This document shows positions 32,145-45,300 of a stretch of 64,000 nt of DNA, piece after piece. Source of the DNA: Silene conica (taxonomy: Eukaryota > Streptophyta > Magnoliopsida > Caryophyllales > Caryophyllaceae). The first letter of the stretch is position 1, and the number at the start of each line of letters is the position of its first letter. Location: the NCBI GenBank assembly GCA_029255685.2, contig CM055319.2:39318530-39382529 (forward strand), in the 5' to 3' direction. Position numbers and translations under genes: made by a program. The notes under the pieces are model-generated. The model had not been told where the DNA came from. It worked only from the letters and a program-made list of their open reading frames with translations, and made no database searches.

Positions 32145-34338
32145 AAAATTAAAACCATTATTACGATAATTTTACAAATATTATGTTATAATTTAGACAT
32201 AATGTTAAAAATAGCTATTTTATAAAGTATTTGACAAACTTTTTGGCAAATAACAAAAATTATATACTTGCAAGGTTATACCTCTTTCAGCTATAACTTT
32301 GACTCGTACTCAAGGTTACACCTCTTAAGCTATAACTTTGAGTCGTACCTCAAGGTTATACCTCTTCAGCCATAACTTTGAGTAAACTAAATGTTGTACT
32401 AGTTTCAGCTATAACCTTGAATCATATTTTCAAGGTTACACATGTTTCAACAATAACCCTGAGCAATACTCATGGCCTTTAGCCTTGCCGCCTCTAGGGT
32501 TTCCTCGCAAACCCTAGTTGCGCACACGGCACCCATAACGACTTATCAACGCGTTATAATCCACATTTAAGATAATAAAACATACATAAATATATGAAAC
32601 ACAATTAATTCATGACAATAAATAATCAAACATGTACTAATCATGCAATGTGTCTCTACTACCTCAAATTCCAGGGGAGGAGGGGACTTAGACAAGGGGA
32701 TCCTCTCAGTCCCTTGCTATTCACTATATGTATGGAATATTTAACAAGAGTGTTGGCTTATACTACCTCCCATATGCCTTTTACCTTCTATCCCATGTGT
32801 AAGCCAATGAAATTGTCCTGTTTGATGTTTGCTGACGATCTACTACTTTTCAGCAAAGGGGATATCAAGTCTATGATGGTTTTGCTCAGGTCTTTCTCGA
32901 CTATCAAGTCTATGATGGTTTTGCTCAGGTCTTTATCGACTTTCTCTCATGCCTCTGGCCTTAAAATGAGTCAAGGCAAATAATTTTACAGGGGTCAGGG
33001 AGCAAATTAAGCAAGACATCATTCAAGTGTCTGGTTGTAGAGAAGGGACCTTACACTTCAAATATCTAGGGGTGCCTATAAAAGCTACTAAACTGAATGT
33101 CAAAGATTGCCAACCATTAATAGATAAGGTGGTTGAGAGAATTAGGAGACTTGGGGCAAAGAAGTTATCCTATGCAGGTAGGCTGGTCATGGTTAAATCA
33201 GTACTAGCAACACTCTCCAATAACTGGGCTTCTATATTCATCCTTCCTACAGCAGTGACCAACCAGGTGAATGCTATATGTAGAAATTTTCTGTGGGCAG
33301 GTGATGCGGATTACATGAAGGTGCCACTGATAGCTTGGGACAAAGTATGCAAACCATATAGAGAGGGTGGCTTGAATATGAAGCAGGCCAAAATATGGAA
33401 TGTGGCTGCTATAGGAAAACTGGCAGTATGGGTGACTAGCAATGCAACAAAGCTATGGGTGCAGTGGGTGCACCATGTATATCTGAAGGGTAAACCTTGG
33501 CAGGAGTACACTCCACCACCTGATACTAATTGGTATTGGAAAAAGGTGTGTAAATTTAGAGTACAGATGCAGCAGGGGTATGATGAAGGGGCATGGTCAT
33601 GGACTGGTGAGAATGGATACACAGTAGCGAAGGGCTATCAGTTTCTGAGGGCAAAATCAGATGATGTAGTGTGGCATAAACTGGTATAGAACAGGTGGAC
33701 AATACCTAAGCATAGTTTCATAGCTTGGATGTATTTTAATCAAGCCCTAAACACTAAGCATAGACTGAAAGCTATCAATGTTGTGCTAGATGACATGTGC
33801 TGCATATGTGCAGCTGCATCAGAACAGTTGCAGCACTTGTTCTGTGAATGCACGTACAGCTACAATATTCTGAAAGAAGTCCAGGATTGGATGAAATTCA
33901 AGATGGATACTAGTTTGAGTGTGCTCAGGAGGCTAAGGATCAAAGGTACTAAACTTCAGAGGGCAGCTAGGAATGGGGCTTTGAATGCGCTAATATATCA
34001 TATATGACATCAACGGAACACAAGTAGATGCGAGCATTATTTGGCTAGACCAAGTATTGTGGCAGGAAGAATAAAACAGGAATTAGGTTCTCTTTTTAAA
34101 AGTCGTATGCAATGTAATTTTAGTAACCAAGATCAGACCTTCCTCCGAGGTCTTCTCTAGGTTCTCTTTGTAATCTCTCTTGATATATATAATACTTACC
34201 CTTTACCAAAAAAAACATGTACTAATCATACAAACAATCATTAAATCATATTAATCACATCAATTGGCATCAACACAATTAAAAGGGAAACACCTAGTTA
34301 CCTTCTTGGCAAATAAATCTAGAGCTCGTCGTCAACGA
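32145..34338. mobile_element. LTR-like segment with inverted repeats, split by an L1
   Basis: Excluding the L1, this is 32145-32644 plus 34230-34338. Four CAAGGTTA...TAACTTTG-type hairpins lie at about 32268-32462, and a perfect hairpin CTAGGGTTT-CCTCGC-AAACCCTAG at about 32493-32517. They recall the hairpin arrays of the 2.8-kb LTRs, but no LTR boundary or PBS/PPT was found. Confidence 0.4.
32645..34214 (+). pseudogene. L1-type LINE, 5'-truncated, 15-bp TSD
   Basis: ACATGTACTAATCAT is duplicated exactly at 32630-32644 and 34215-34229, after a short A tract. The element starts inside the RT domain: RGLRQGDPLSPLLF, then FADDLLLF. It continues through YLGVPIKA and GRLVMVKSVLATL (33027-33689) to a zf-RVT domain with CCICAAASEQLQHLFCEC (33729-34007). 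Frame breaks occur near 32980 and a stop near 33690. A 39-bp tandem duplication lies at 32864-32941. Confidence 0.92.
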
Positions 34339-34860
34339 TGTAAAACCCCTCGTCGCAGCGGAAAATATAAACATACAAACATGCCAAAATTTGCGCGGAA
34401 TTAAAACTTTAACATGTTTGACTAAGCACGAGGTGAATTAAACAAAACTATACATGCAGAAATAAACAAATCATAGATAACTATATAAGTCTAAGTACAA
34501 AACCATAAGTACAAAAATGCAGCCTGGGATAGCATATCCCTACATGCACTCAATGTATAACAAAAGTCTAGGTCTAGCTAAACGATAAAGTGTATGTCAT
34601 CGATGATAGGATCATCGCTCGCTAGCCTCAGTAACCCCTCCATCGGCCGTCATGTAACTACATACATAAAAACATGTACGCCACAATCAATGGGGAGTGA
34701 CTAGAGTTCTCCTAGCCACCTATTGTTAGTAACATGTAACACATAAGAACATCCATCATACTCCAACATCACAATATGCGAAGTATACATTACTCTTCAT
34801 ATCAACATGCATCACTTATGCAAAAACCCTTAACTAACTTCGGAAACTATTTGAGGCGAG

Positions 34861-35627
34861 AGCCGATCTCCCTTCCGGTTGCCCGGCCGGGGGGGGGGGG
34901 CTTTCTCCTCAAACCATTTCCGAACTCAGAATAAGAGTCGTCCAATGCCTTGGACGAACAATAACTCAAATGATAAACAATACTCTCGATAAACATCCAT
35001 TCGACAACATCTGACACTGTACCCCAATTCAGGCAAGCAGATGCAAACAACAGTATCAAGAACTAACCCTAACTCAGGAAAGAACTAAACACAAACAGTA
35101 GTGCCCAAGCTACACCCCGACTCAGGTAGACTTGGTACACAAGGTCGGCTAGCATTCATCCGTGAACCCCGACTCAGGCACGAATGGATACCGATCAGCT
35201 AATAATGGTTTAATGACCCGACTCAGCCATAACCATTACCCTTTGTATTGAATCAGGATCCCGACTCAGACCTGACTCACCACGGTCAAACAAGCTCACG
35301 GAGGGAAAGAGGTCCCGACTCAGATATCTCCCACCGCATCATCCATACACGTGACGACTCAGAGTTCCCGACTAAGACATGGCCGTCACGCCACATACAC
35401 GCACATATCAAACTAGAGGTCCCGACTCAGACATAGTTTGATATGCAACATACAACAGTACATCTCGTACTCTAGCGGTCCCGGCCCAGACATATCCGAT
35501 ATGTACTACAACCATGTACTATGTCCTAGTCTTACTTACTTCCAATCATCTAGTCAACACTCAATTGACCCCGGGAACTAAGTCGAGGTGAGCGTCAGTT
35601 TCCCTTTCGGTTGCCCGGCCGTGGGGT
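34861..35627 (-). repeat. Hairpin-array cassette, second LTR
   Basis: Conserved blocks at about 34861-34900 and 35597-35627 match those at 7582 and 8431 in reverse. Between them CCCGACTCAG or a near form recurs about ten times with irregular spacing. Most copies sit in the loop of a local inverted repeat: CATATCAAACTA/TAGTTTGATATG (35404-35445), TAATGGTT/AACCATTA (about 35202-35242), CCAAGCTAC/GTAGACTTGG (35105-35135) and CGTGACG/CGTCACG (about 35352-35391). The left block includes a run of 12 G. Confidence 0.85.
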
Positions 35628-35771
35628 CTTTCTCCTCAATTCCATTCCCGAACCCAATAAAAGTGCCGCCCGAACTTCGGGAACCTCAAACAACATACAA
35701 GATACACGGAAGAAGTCTCAAGCAAATCAGATAAACCGATCATAAGTTAAACAAGTTTTTAGATGAGAACA

Positions 35772-36150
35772 GGGATCTCAGCCGGTGCCAGACCGTCGGC
35801 CGGTCAGCCAGCCGGGAGTCCCTTCCCACACGCAGCCAACATTAAAAATCACAGAGGAAATGATCCTCAGCCGGTGGACCGGCTGCCGGCCACCCGGCTG
35901 GGAATCCTCCCTCAGCCTACAACCTACAATTTTCCAAAAGAAGGGGTTCTTAGCCGACCTACCGGCTAGGAATCCCTTCCCTAGCATTTTTAACAAAAAG
36001 TTAACAACCATTAGGTCTCTCAGCTGGTGGACCGGCGGCCGGCCACCTGACTACAAGCCCATCCTCAATTTCCTAATACACGCAAACACACTAGAACAGC
36101 TTCTCAGCTGGTCGACCGGCTGCCGGTCGGCCTACCGTCTCAGAGTCCCT
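35772..36150. repeat. Five ~85-bp units with GC-rich dyads
   Basis: Blocks such as CAGCCGGTGGACCGGCTGCC start near 35776, 35866, 35946, 36019 and 36103, separated by AT-rich spacers. They correspond to the arrays at 296-510 and 7141-7440. The third and fourth units are partly eroded. Confidence 0.8.
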
Positions 36151-36256
36151 ATACGCAGAAATCGCCATTTTCGCCTTCTTAAAATCAAACCAATACTTCA
36201 CCAAATCATCCTAAACATGATTCTAAACAACAACTCAACAGTCCCAGCATGTTTAT

Positions 36257-37501
36257 TGTTGAGAAATGTGTCCTCAACAATAGTGCGATCACATTATTAA
36301 ATCTCATGATGTGAATGCGCAAGGGATGATACGAATTTATATTAGTCAACTGACCAACATTAATCGGTAATGATTGGCTAGCTAGAGTTTGACATTACTG
36401 TCGTATGGCGGTGGTGGTCAGTTGATCCCTTTAGGTCACACCTATAGGACAATTCCCTTAATTGATAAAGTGATCAAATGTATATTGATACGATTTGATC
36501 ATATTCCTTAAACTCGTATACCGAGAAATCAGAGGTTAAATCTTATTGTAAGATTTATGTTTAAAATTAAAACGTGTCAATTATTAAACATTGAACGATA
36601 TTTTATGATATCGTGATTAGAATGAATCGGGTTATAGTTATTACAAAAGTTGTAAATCGTATTTGACGATTATTATGAATGACCATTTTATATAATTCGA
36701 ATTACTTGTCAAAATAATAAATATGATTTATTTAATTTACAAATGATATTTATATATGATAAATATGCATTTTTAAATTAGAACAATTGTTGTTATAGTG
36801 TAACACTTTAGATGTCACACTTATACAATTGATTAAAAGACAATTATAAAATGGACTACATTTTAAGTAGAGGTGCCGGTTTCATAGGGATAGATTAAGG
36901 GTGTTTAATTGTGTTTTAAATGTTAAGGACACAATGATAACCTAGCATTAAACCTAATTGATTAGGGTTGCATGCCTAGGTTGTTGATAACACAAAAGGG
37001 TTCTTTCTTTTCCCTTTCCCCATGCCCTAGCCGGCTCCCCTCTTCCCCATACCCACTCAATTGATGACTTTGCTTAAGTTAATTATGTGGGTAATATATA
37101 ATCCATTCACACATTCATTCTAGCTTCTCCTTAGCCGAAAATTTTCAAAGAAAGAAAATCCAAAACCTCTAAATATTATATGATAATAATAATACTATTT
37201 GTAGTATTGATATAATAATTCTAATTAGAATTTATTTAAGGAAAACCGATTTTTGGTACTAGCATACTCAAGGTTTCGGTTCCATTAAGGGTGGCTTGGG
37301 TGCATCATATAGGAGGTGTTCTTGTTGAATATTTTGGAGGATCATCCTAGCATTGTTTGGACCGTGTGTAAGGGTTCAAATCTCATTATTTCCGCATTTA
37401 CATTAGCATGCATAAGATCTAAAAGTAAGTTAATTAAATGTTAATTAAAATTTTGTTTAGTATGAATAATATCTTTAGTTATGAGATAATTAAACCTAAC
37501 A
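36257..37501 (+). repeat. 5' LTR of the gag-only copia
   Basis: It begins TGTTGAGAAATGTGTCCTC and ends AATTAAACCTAACA, 1245 bp. It matches 55648-56901 throughout, and the partial LTRs at 1-238 and 16824-17215. Confidence 0.93.
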
Positions 37502-37503
37502 AT

Positions 37504-37515
37504 TGGTATCAGAGC
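37504..37515 (+). other. PBS of the gag-only copia
   Basis: TGGTATCAGAGC, complementary to the 3' end of initiator tRNA-Met, lies 2 bp after the LTR. Confidence 0.9.
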
Positions 37516-39944
37516 ACTAGGTTGTTTGCAAGCTTTCCGTTTATTTTTTTACGGAGTTATTAGGATAACAAAAATAAAATTGATATTTCTATTCGTATAT
37601 GATATGGCCGAAATAATTTATGCATGAATACCTACTTATTCTAAAATTTTTTTAGGATATTTGGAATATATTTTGCATATATATTGTTCTTTGGTATATT
37701 TATTCTCGGTTTTTATTAATTTTAACGGTTAAAATTGTTTATTTTGGGAAAAATAGTTAAAATAAGCTTCTGGCCGAGATTTTTCATTAGGTTTTCACAT
37801 GTATTTCCTATGATATGAATATGAATTTTCGTAAATTATGGAGTTATAATACATGGGATATGAATTTTAAATGTTAAAATGTAATAAGATGAATAAAAAT
37901 GGGTTTGTATAGTTATATTTGGAATTTGAATATACAAATTTATGAGTATGTCACATGCAATATTTAAAATGTATGCTAAATTTTCCATAAATTTATCTCA
38001 TATATTGCATTATTATTGATTTTTAGTGTAAAAATCGGGTAATTAGTGACATTATTTAGACTTTAATAGTTTAAGTTGGAATTTGGCCATAAAAATTTAA
38101 CACGATGTCATATATATTATTTCCAGCATGTATAAAAATTTCGAGATTTTTATTTAATTTTATGCTTGAGAAATAATTTTAAAGGTTAAAATTGTACGAT
38201 ATATGACGAAAATTGTTAAAATTAGCAATAGTTGTTAAAATGGGCGGAAAATTTAACCCATAATAGTCATATATGATATTTTCATCACCATATTTTTCTT
38301 GGGAGCCAAAAGTTTCTGTTTTTATTTAATTTTAATTTGTTAAAAAGTTGCATTTAAAATTGAATAATAAAGAGTCATATTTATTAAAATTTCGGCTATT
38401 GGGCAGTGTGTAATTGATTTTTCTGTCCATTTCAGGTTCTTAAAGTATTTTGGAAAGTGTAAAAATATTATTAGTATTTTATTTGCATTTATGGAACTAA
38501 TTATTTAATTTTCCGACTTAAAATGCTCGTTTTACGTATTATTTTCGAAATAAATATTAAAACCGTGTAAATACTAATATTTTAAAGTTCTGAAATTTTA
38601 AGAACATTCTAGAATTTCCAAAATTTGAATTTTGAAATTTTCGAAATTTTTATGACTCTTTTTGGATTTAATATTATTTTTCCCGCAAAACCGAGTTAAT
38701 ACCAAACTATATTATTATATTAAGTTAAGTCATGTTCAAAGTTTGAGTAAGACTAAATTTTGAAACCTAAATGAGTTGGGATGATTAACTTAAGAGTGAA
38801 TTCCGATTCACATAATGCATAGTGTTGTTAATCGTTAAAACACGCAATTCCATAAAACCGAGGTATACGATAACTATTTATATAAATGATATTTAATAGG
38901 ACGATTTGGCTTAGGGTTTGCATGTTAGTTCATATATTAATAAGCATTGCATATTTTAATTATGATTGTCATGATTTTATTTACGTAATTTTGGATTATG
39001 TAATTTACTTAGTATGGCCTTAGTTTTTAAATCGGTATTTCCCGTAATGTAAGGGGTTACCGATTCGGATGTAATTAATGTGATCTCGTATCACTTTATT
39101 TATTGTTTTCTATTTCATAATGTATAAAGTAGACTAGAAAAGTTGTAATTTTTGTAAATTCCGGAGATCCTTGAAGACGGTGCCATTCGGAAAAGAGTTC
39201 CGACCAAGATGGTGTTTACCTTGGGAAGCGTGCCTTGTGAAGTTCAAGGGACCAAAGGAGTTGGTTTCCGAATTTGTACTTTTATTATTTCTTTTCTAGG
39301 AAAGGCCATACCAGGGTTTATTTTTATACTTTTATTTTGCTTTATATGTTTGCATGCATAGCCAAATCGTCATATATCATGTCATGCATTTTATTCGATT
39401 TAATTGACCTAGTCAATAATTTATCGATAATTCACCGACTTAGTTCACTTAAAACGGAGATAGATAATAGTTTTGACTAGATCTCTTACAAATGAATATT
39501 GAGACTTAGCCTTACCAAAAAGTATGGACCCATGAATCCCTTCTTCACAAGAATGTAGGCTCGGCTAAACCGGAGTGCTAAAATTGTCACGTTGGGTAAG
39601 TGGGGTAATAAGATTACACCTTGAAATTTGGTCGATCTCAACGAAAGTATTCGTAACCGTAGTTGCAATAAGTTCGGGCTAAAGACGATTTTTAGAAAAT
39701 TGTCGATCGAGAGTTCTAAGTTAGAACCAATTAAGAGGTTAATCCACCAAATTATACCAATAAGGATTGAATCGGCTATACCGTGCCCGGATTAGTATGG
39801 GTTTGGGTCTCGGGATTGTTTACTTAATTGGGTAAGAGATCATTAAGTAAATATCTAAACTTGTTTAAAATAATTTACGAGTTTTAAAAATGACGTTGTT
39901 TTAATTCCTTCATTTTTATTGTAGTTTAATTTTCAACATCATCA
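37516..39944 (+). other. Long untranslated leader of the copia
   Basis: A 2.4-kb AT-rich leader without a credible gene. It is shared with 15301-16823 on the other strand. The open frame at 39274-39480 shows no domain. Confidence 0.7.
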
Positions 39945-40920
39945 ATGGCAACCAACGCTCCACCTCTCACTAACGTTTCATGGCTTCGATCCTTTATGGA
40001 TCGTTGCAAACTCGATAAGCATGGTTCCAATTTTAAGGATTGGGATCGCAATTGCTTTTGGCCGCTCAAGGTGACGATAAGACTCGTTACCTATCCGAAG
40101 CCGCTCCGACCGCTCGTTCCGCGGTCCAAACTCGTGAGGCCTATGAAGCCTACATGAAAGAGTCCTCCGCTCTTAAAAATGTGCTTATCTTCTCCATGGA
40201 GCCGGATCTCCAAAGGAGTATGATTAAGTTAACCACATCATATGAGATATACACCAAGCTTGCGACAATGTATTCGCAAACTCCAAGGGTGATTCAATAT
40301 GAGGCGGCTTCCGCCTTCTTCGACATTAAGGAAGGGCAAAAGATAAGCCCTCATGTACTCAAACTAGTTGAGCTCGCGGAGACTCTAAAAGTGCAAGGAG
40401 TTGATGTTCCCGACTCACTCATCATTGACCGAGTTCTTCACTCTCTCAATAAGGTGAAATCGTATGCACAATTCCGGGTGAATTTTAATATGCGAAATCA
40501 AGAGACCACATTGGATATGGGACATGGGACTTCATGAAAGTTACACTAAGGATGTTTTGAACATCGAAAAGAAAGGGAAAACGAGCTTCAAGAGGAATGC
40601 CTTCAAAGGCAAGGGCAAGAAAACGTTCAAGCCCAAACCGACCAAAGAAAAGACCTTTTCGAAAGGCGCTTCCACCTCTTCTTCTAAATCCGAAGACAAG
40701 TGCCATTATTGCACGAGGTTAGGACATTGGAAGCGTAATTGCCCCAAATACTTGAGCGATCTCAAAAATAGAAAGGCAACCGCCGTAGGTAATATTCTCG
40801 TTTAAATTCATGTTATTTATCAACTTATGTATAGTGATACAAATTTGTTGATATTTACCCCTTTTTAATTGTTTTAAAGGGCCACCTCCTAATGACAAGG
40901 GCAAGGAGAAGGAAGCATGA
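39945..40920 (+). pseudogene. Copia gag (capsid plus CCHC), frameshifted
   Basis: It starts MATNAPPLTNVSWLRSFMDR at 39945. The frame shifts near 40050 (after FKDWD) into 40040-40537, which carries the UBN2-type capsid region (QGDDKTRYLSEA, TSYEIYTKLATMY, VIQYEAASAFFDIKEGQ). It shifts again near 40525 into 40524-40805, with a basic segment and the zinc knuckle CHYCTRLGHWKRNC. A possible short GT-AG intron at 40789-40879 would append about 14 residues and a stop at 40920. Gag would form particles; no enzyme follows. Both shifts would need correcting for activity, so this copy is dead. Confidence 0.85.
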
Positions 40921-41418
40921 AGTTCCTTACTTGGATGACTATGGTAGCATCCAATTGATTGAAGACTAAAGAGCTAGGCTCTAATTTTCATTATTGTCTT
41001 GTTTCATATTTTGCATTTTATTCTAGAACAATTTACTTTCTTGTAAGACAAGGATTTGAATCCTAAAACAATGGTTGTAATTTTGGATATTAGTGACGTG
41101 GTTTTCAACCCAAGTCACTACTTTTGTTCTTAATCAATAAAACTTTTCAATCATTCACATACATTGGTTTAATCGAAAATTGCTATCCTTATACGAATAA
41201 ATGTTATTGTTAAAAGGATATAGTGGGAGAAAATATTTCGCCCGCAAACCAATGATATAAATGTAGGATCTTAAAGAAGAATCCCACATGGGAGTCTTAA
41301 GAAGAACCCTAAGTGAATAAATAAAAGAAACTACGAGAGGATACTGAAGAAACTACGGGAGGACACAAGAGGAAAGGTTCCTTATGTTCATTGTTTCAAA
41401 GAGAGGATATAAGGAAAC
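40921..41418 (+). other. Copia internal region between gag and element X
   Basis: Non-coding. An AATCAATAAAAC string near 41137 could serve as a polyadenylation signal. No pol domains are visible. Confidence 0.5.
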
Positions 41419-42324
41419 TGATCCAAATGTAGATAGCATTGAGGAGGAGATTACAATTGGGGGCTCGGTGGTCGGAGGCTCGGTGGCCGGAGGAGTGGTG
41501 GACGGTGGAGAGGCGCACGGGTTGTGTAGTCGTGGAGGATGTATGGTGAGCATAACTAACTTAGGGGTTGTTACAAGTTAGTTATAAGGTGGTTAAAGTT
41601 TGTTAGGAAAGTTGTTAGGTGGTTATAAGTTTGTTACAAGGTAGTTACAATTTGTTATTATCTTGTTGGTTTGTTATCCTAGGGTTAATAGGATTAGTTA
41701 TTTAATTCTTTTAATTCTTAGGGTAGGGTTTGTTTTAATAAGGATTATATTTAATCCATTTAGATATAATTTAGGACTTCTATTCTCATATAGAGATAGG
41801 AGGCGTGTGACGTGTGAGTTGTGTGCTTGGGACGTGTGTTTCTACTATATAAAGAGCACATGGTCTTTCTTGTTACACAGTTAATCATTCAAGCAAATAA
41901 AATTTACAAGTTTTCTTTTAAGGCATTCTTAAGGAAATCTCAAGGACTCATCGAGTGTTGATCCGAACCGTTAATATTTGTCGCGATTCAAGTATTAGCA
42001 CGAATTACAAACTATAGGTCTAGGGAGTAATTCACCATTGGGTGTCCTATAGGTCTAGGGCAAACAAATATCCTTCTACCTTGGGGATTCACCTCAAGAC
42101 CGTCACAACTACAATAAACAACCACCGAAACCACCACCATCGACGGCCATCATCACCACCATCGACATCATCATCACCGTCCATCTCATCATCTATCATC
42201 ATTATTCCAAGATTCATCCAAGATTGTTCTTTATTTGTCCTATTTTATTATTTCATTCAAGATTATTTTCAAGATTTACAAGAAGGCTTCCGCGGAAGAG
42301 TTCTTTGATCAAGAATTCGTATCA
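41419..42324 (+). repeat. 5' LTR of X
   Basis: 906 bp, TGATCC...GTATCA. A TATA box (TATATAAAG) is at 41846-41854. The 3' part carries an ACC/ATC-rich trinucleotide stretch and an 88-codon open frame (42042-42308) that recurs in all four LTR copies. The first 160 bp read in frame with the end of pol in the 3' LTR of Y. Confidence 0.95.
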
Positions 42325-42328
42325 TAAG

Positions 42329-42340
42329 TGGTATCAGAGC
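42329..42340 (+). other. PBS of X
   Basis: TGGTATCAGAGC, followed by TTCGG, four bases after the LTR end; initiator tRNA-Met type. Confidence 0.92.
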
Positions 42341-42376
42341 TTCGGCTCTTGATTTTCTTTATCTTCAAGACGATCC

Positions 42377-45300
42377 ATGGAGGGAATTACTATGGAGGGC
42401 GTGAGAATTATGAGGGGCGAAGGAATTCCGTTGCAGCTACCAAGAAACTTGATGTTACGTAACCTACAAATCAAATCCGAACAAACCCTAAACGATCAAA
42501 GGAACCAAATCTTTTATACCAAGTGCCAAGTCCAAGACAAATGGTGTAGCATGATCATTGACGGAGGGAGTTGTGCGAACGTTGCTTCCGAGGAGATGGT
42601 AACCAAGCTTAACCTAATTACCACCACACACCCGAAACCCTACTTATTACATTGGTTGGAGGATGGGAGTGCTATAGAGGTGACAAGGCAGGTGAGGGTA
42701 GGAATCAAGATGGGATCATACGAAGACGAGGTCTTGTGTGATGTCACGCCAATGGACGCTTGTCACATACTTTTGGGACGTCCATGGCAATTTGATCGAG
42801 ATGTAGTGCATCGGGGGAAGGCCAACGTTTATGAACTGAGAAACAAAGGCAAGAATATCATACTAAAACCAATGACACCCCAAGCCGTGCGCGAGATGAC
42901 TACCAAGCGACAGGAGGAAGGCAAGAGGAGCGTGTTTATAGGCGAAAGGGAGGTGGAGCAAGCCATCGAAGACGGGGCTGTGGTGTACGCCCTAGTGGCC
43001 GACGAGGAGAGTAAGGAGGGTAAGAAGAGGGAGGAGTCGCCGTTGGTGATAGGGTTATTGGAGGAGTTTAAGGATGTTTTTCCCGAAGATCTACCACCCG
43101 GATTACCACCGTTACGAGGTATTGAACATCAAATTGACTTAATTCCAGGGGCTGCCCTACCTAATAAGGCCGCCTATCGAAGCAATCCGGAGGAGACCAA
43201 GGAGTTGCAAAGGCAAATTGACGAGTTACTAGAGAGGGGTTATGTAAGGGAGAGTATGAGTCCTTGTGCGGTACCGGCATTATTAGTACCAAAGAAGGAT
43301 GGGACATGGAGGATGTGTGTGGATAGTAGGGCTGTAAACAATATCACAATCAAATATAGGTTTCCAATCCCAAGATTAGATGATATGTTGGATGAGTTAC
43401 ATGGGTCGATAGTCTTTTCAAAGATCGATCTAAGGAGCGGTTATCATCAAATTAGGATGCGAGAGGGGGATGAATGGAAGACGGCTTTCAAGACCAAACA
43501 CGGCCTGTATGAGTGGTTGGTGATGCCTTTTGGTCTTACTAATGCACCTAGTACTTTCATGAGGTTGATGAACGAGATGCTAAAATCGTTCTTGGGCAGG
43601 TTTGTAGTGGTTTATTTAGATGATATTTTAATTTATAGCAAATCTATTAATGATCATCTAATGCACTTGAGGTTGGTTTTCGAGACCTTGAGGGAGAGGA
43701 AGCTATTTGGGAAGTTAGAAAAGTGTACCTTTTTGGTGGAGAGTGTGGTGTTCTTGGGGTATGTGGTATCCAAAGACGGAGTGTCGGTAGATCAAACCAA
43801 GATTCAAGCCATGGCATCGTGGCCCACGCCTAAAACCGTCACGGAGGTTCGTTCTTTTCATGGTCTTGCTTCTTTTTATCGTCGGTTTATTAAAGATTTC
43901 AGTACCGTCACAAGTCCTATGACGGAGTGTATGAAAAAAGGGGTATTCGTTTGGACCGAGGCAGCCCAAGGGGCGTTCGAAGCCATCAAAGGATTACTAT
44001 GTAAAACGCCAATATTAGCTTTACCGGATTTCTCACAACCGTTCGAAGTAGAATGTGATGCAAGCGGCGTGGGAATTGGAGCGGTTCTTGTTCAAGGTAA
44101 GAGACCTATTGCTTATTTTTCGGAGAAACTTAACGGAGCAAGGTTGAATTATTCTACCTATGATAAAGAATTCTATGCTATTGTTCGGGCTCTAATGCAT
44201 TGGAGTCATTATCTTAGACCAAGTCACTTTGTACTTCACTCGGACCATGAATCTTTGAAATATATCCATGGCCAACAAAAACTTAATCCAAGGCATGCTA
44301 AGTGGGTTGAATTCTTGCAATCTTTTCACTTTTCGTCTAAGTATAAAGATGGGAAGAGTAATGTGGTAGCGGATGCATTATCAAGGAGGTATACGTTGTT
44401 GTCTACACTAGGGGTTAAGCTATTAAGGTTCGAAACCCTAAAAGACTACTACGAGGAAGATGGTGATTTGGGCGAGTTGTTTCGGAGTTGCAAGGGGGGT
44501 GCCGTGACCTTAGGGGAATATATGGTGCAAGATGGGTTCCTCTTTAAAGGTAATTGTTTATGTATTCCGAAACATCCTATTCGGGAGTTGATCATACGGG
44601 AGGCGCATGGAGGAGGGTTGGCCGGACACTTTGGGATTCAAAAGACATTAGAAGTACTAAGGGAGCATTTCTTTTGGCCCAAGATGCTAGGGGATGTAAC
44701 GTGATACGAATTCTTGATCAAAGAACTCGTCCGCGGAAGCCTTCTTGTAAATCTTGAAAGTAATCTTGAAAGAAATAACGATTTAGAACAAATAAAGAAC
44801 AATCTTGGACGAATCTTGAATTATGGATGAATGATGGTGATGGACGGTGGTGGTAGTGATGGCGGCGAGATGGTGGTCCGTCGGTGGTGGTGGTTATTGT
44901 GATTGTTTTTGTAGTTGTGACGGTCTTGAGGTGAATCCCCAAGGTAGAAGGATATTTGTTTGCCCTAGACCTATAGGACACCCAATGGTGATTTACTCCC
45001 TAGACCTATAGTTCGTAAATCGTGCTAACACTTGAAACGCGACAAGTATCAACGGTTCGGATCAACACTCGATGAGTCCTTGAGATTTCTTTAAGAATGC
45101 CTTAAAAAGAAAACTTGTAAATTTTTATTGATTGAATGATAAAACTGTGAAACAAGAAAGACGATGTGTTCTTTATATAGTAGAAACACACGTCCCATAG
45201 CACAACACACACGACACACATGACTCTTATCTCTATATGAGATTAGAAGTCCTAAACTATATCTAAATGGATTAAATATAATCCTTATTAAATCTTAAAC

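Noticed and set aside
42042..42308. 88-codon open frame in the LTR, repeated at 44718, 49015 and 51543
   Set aside because: It lies over an ACC/ATC trinucleotide-rich stretch, has no domain and ends before the PBS; its recurrence only reflects near-identical LTRs.
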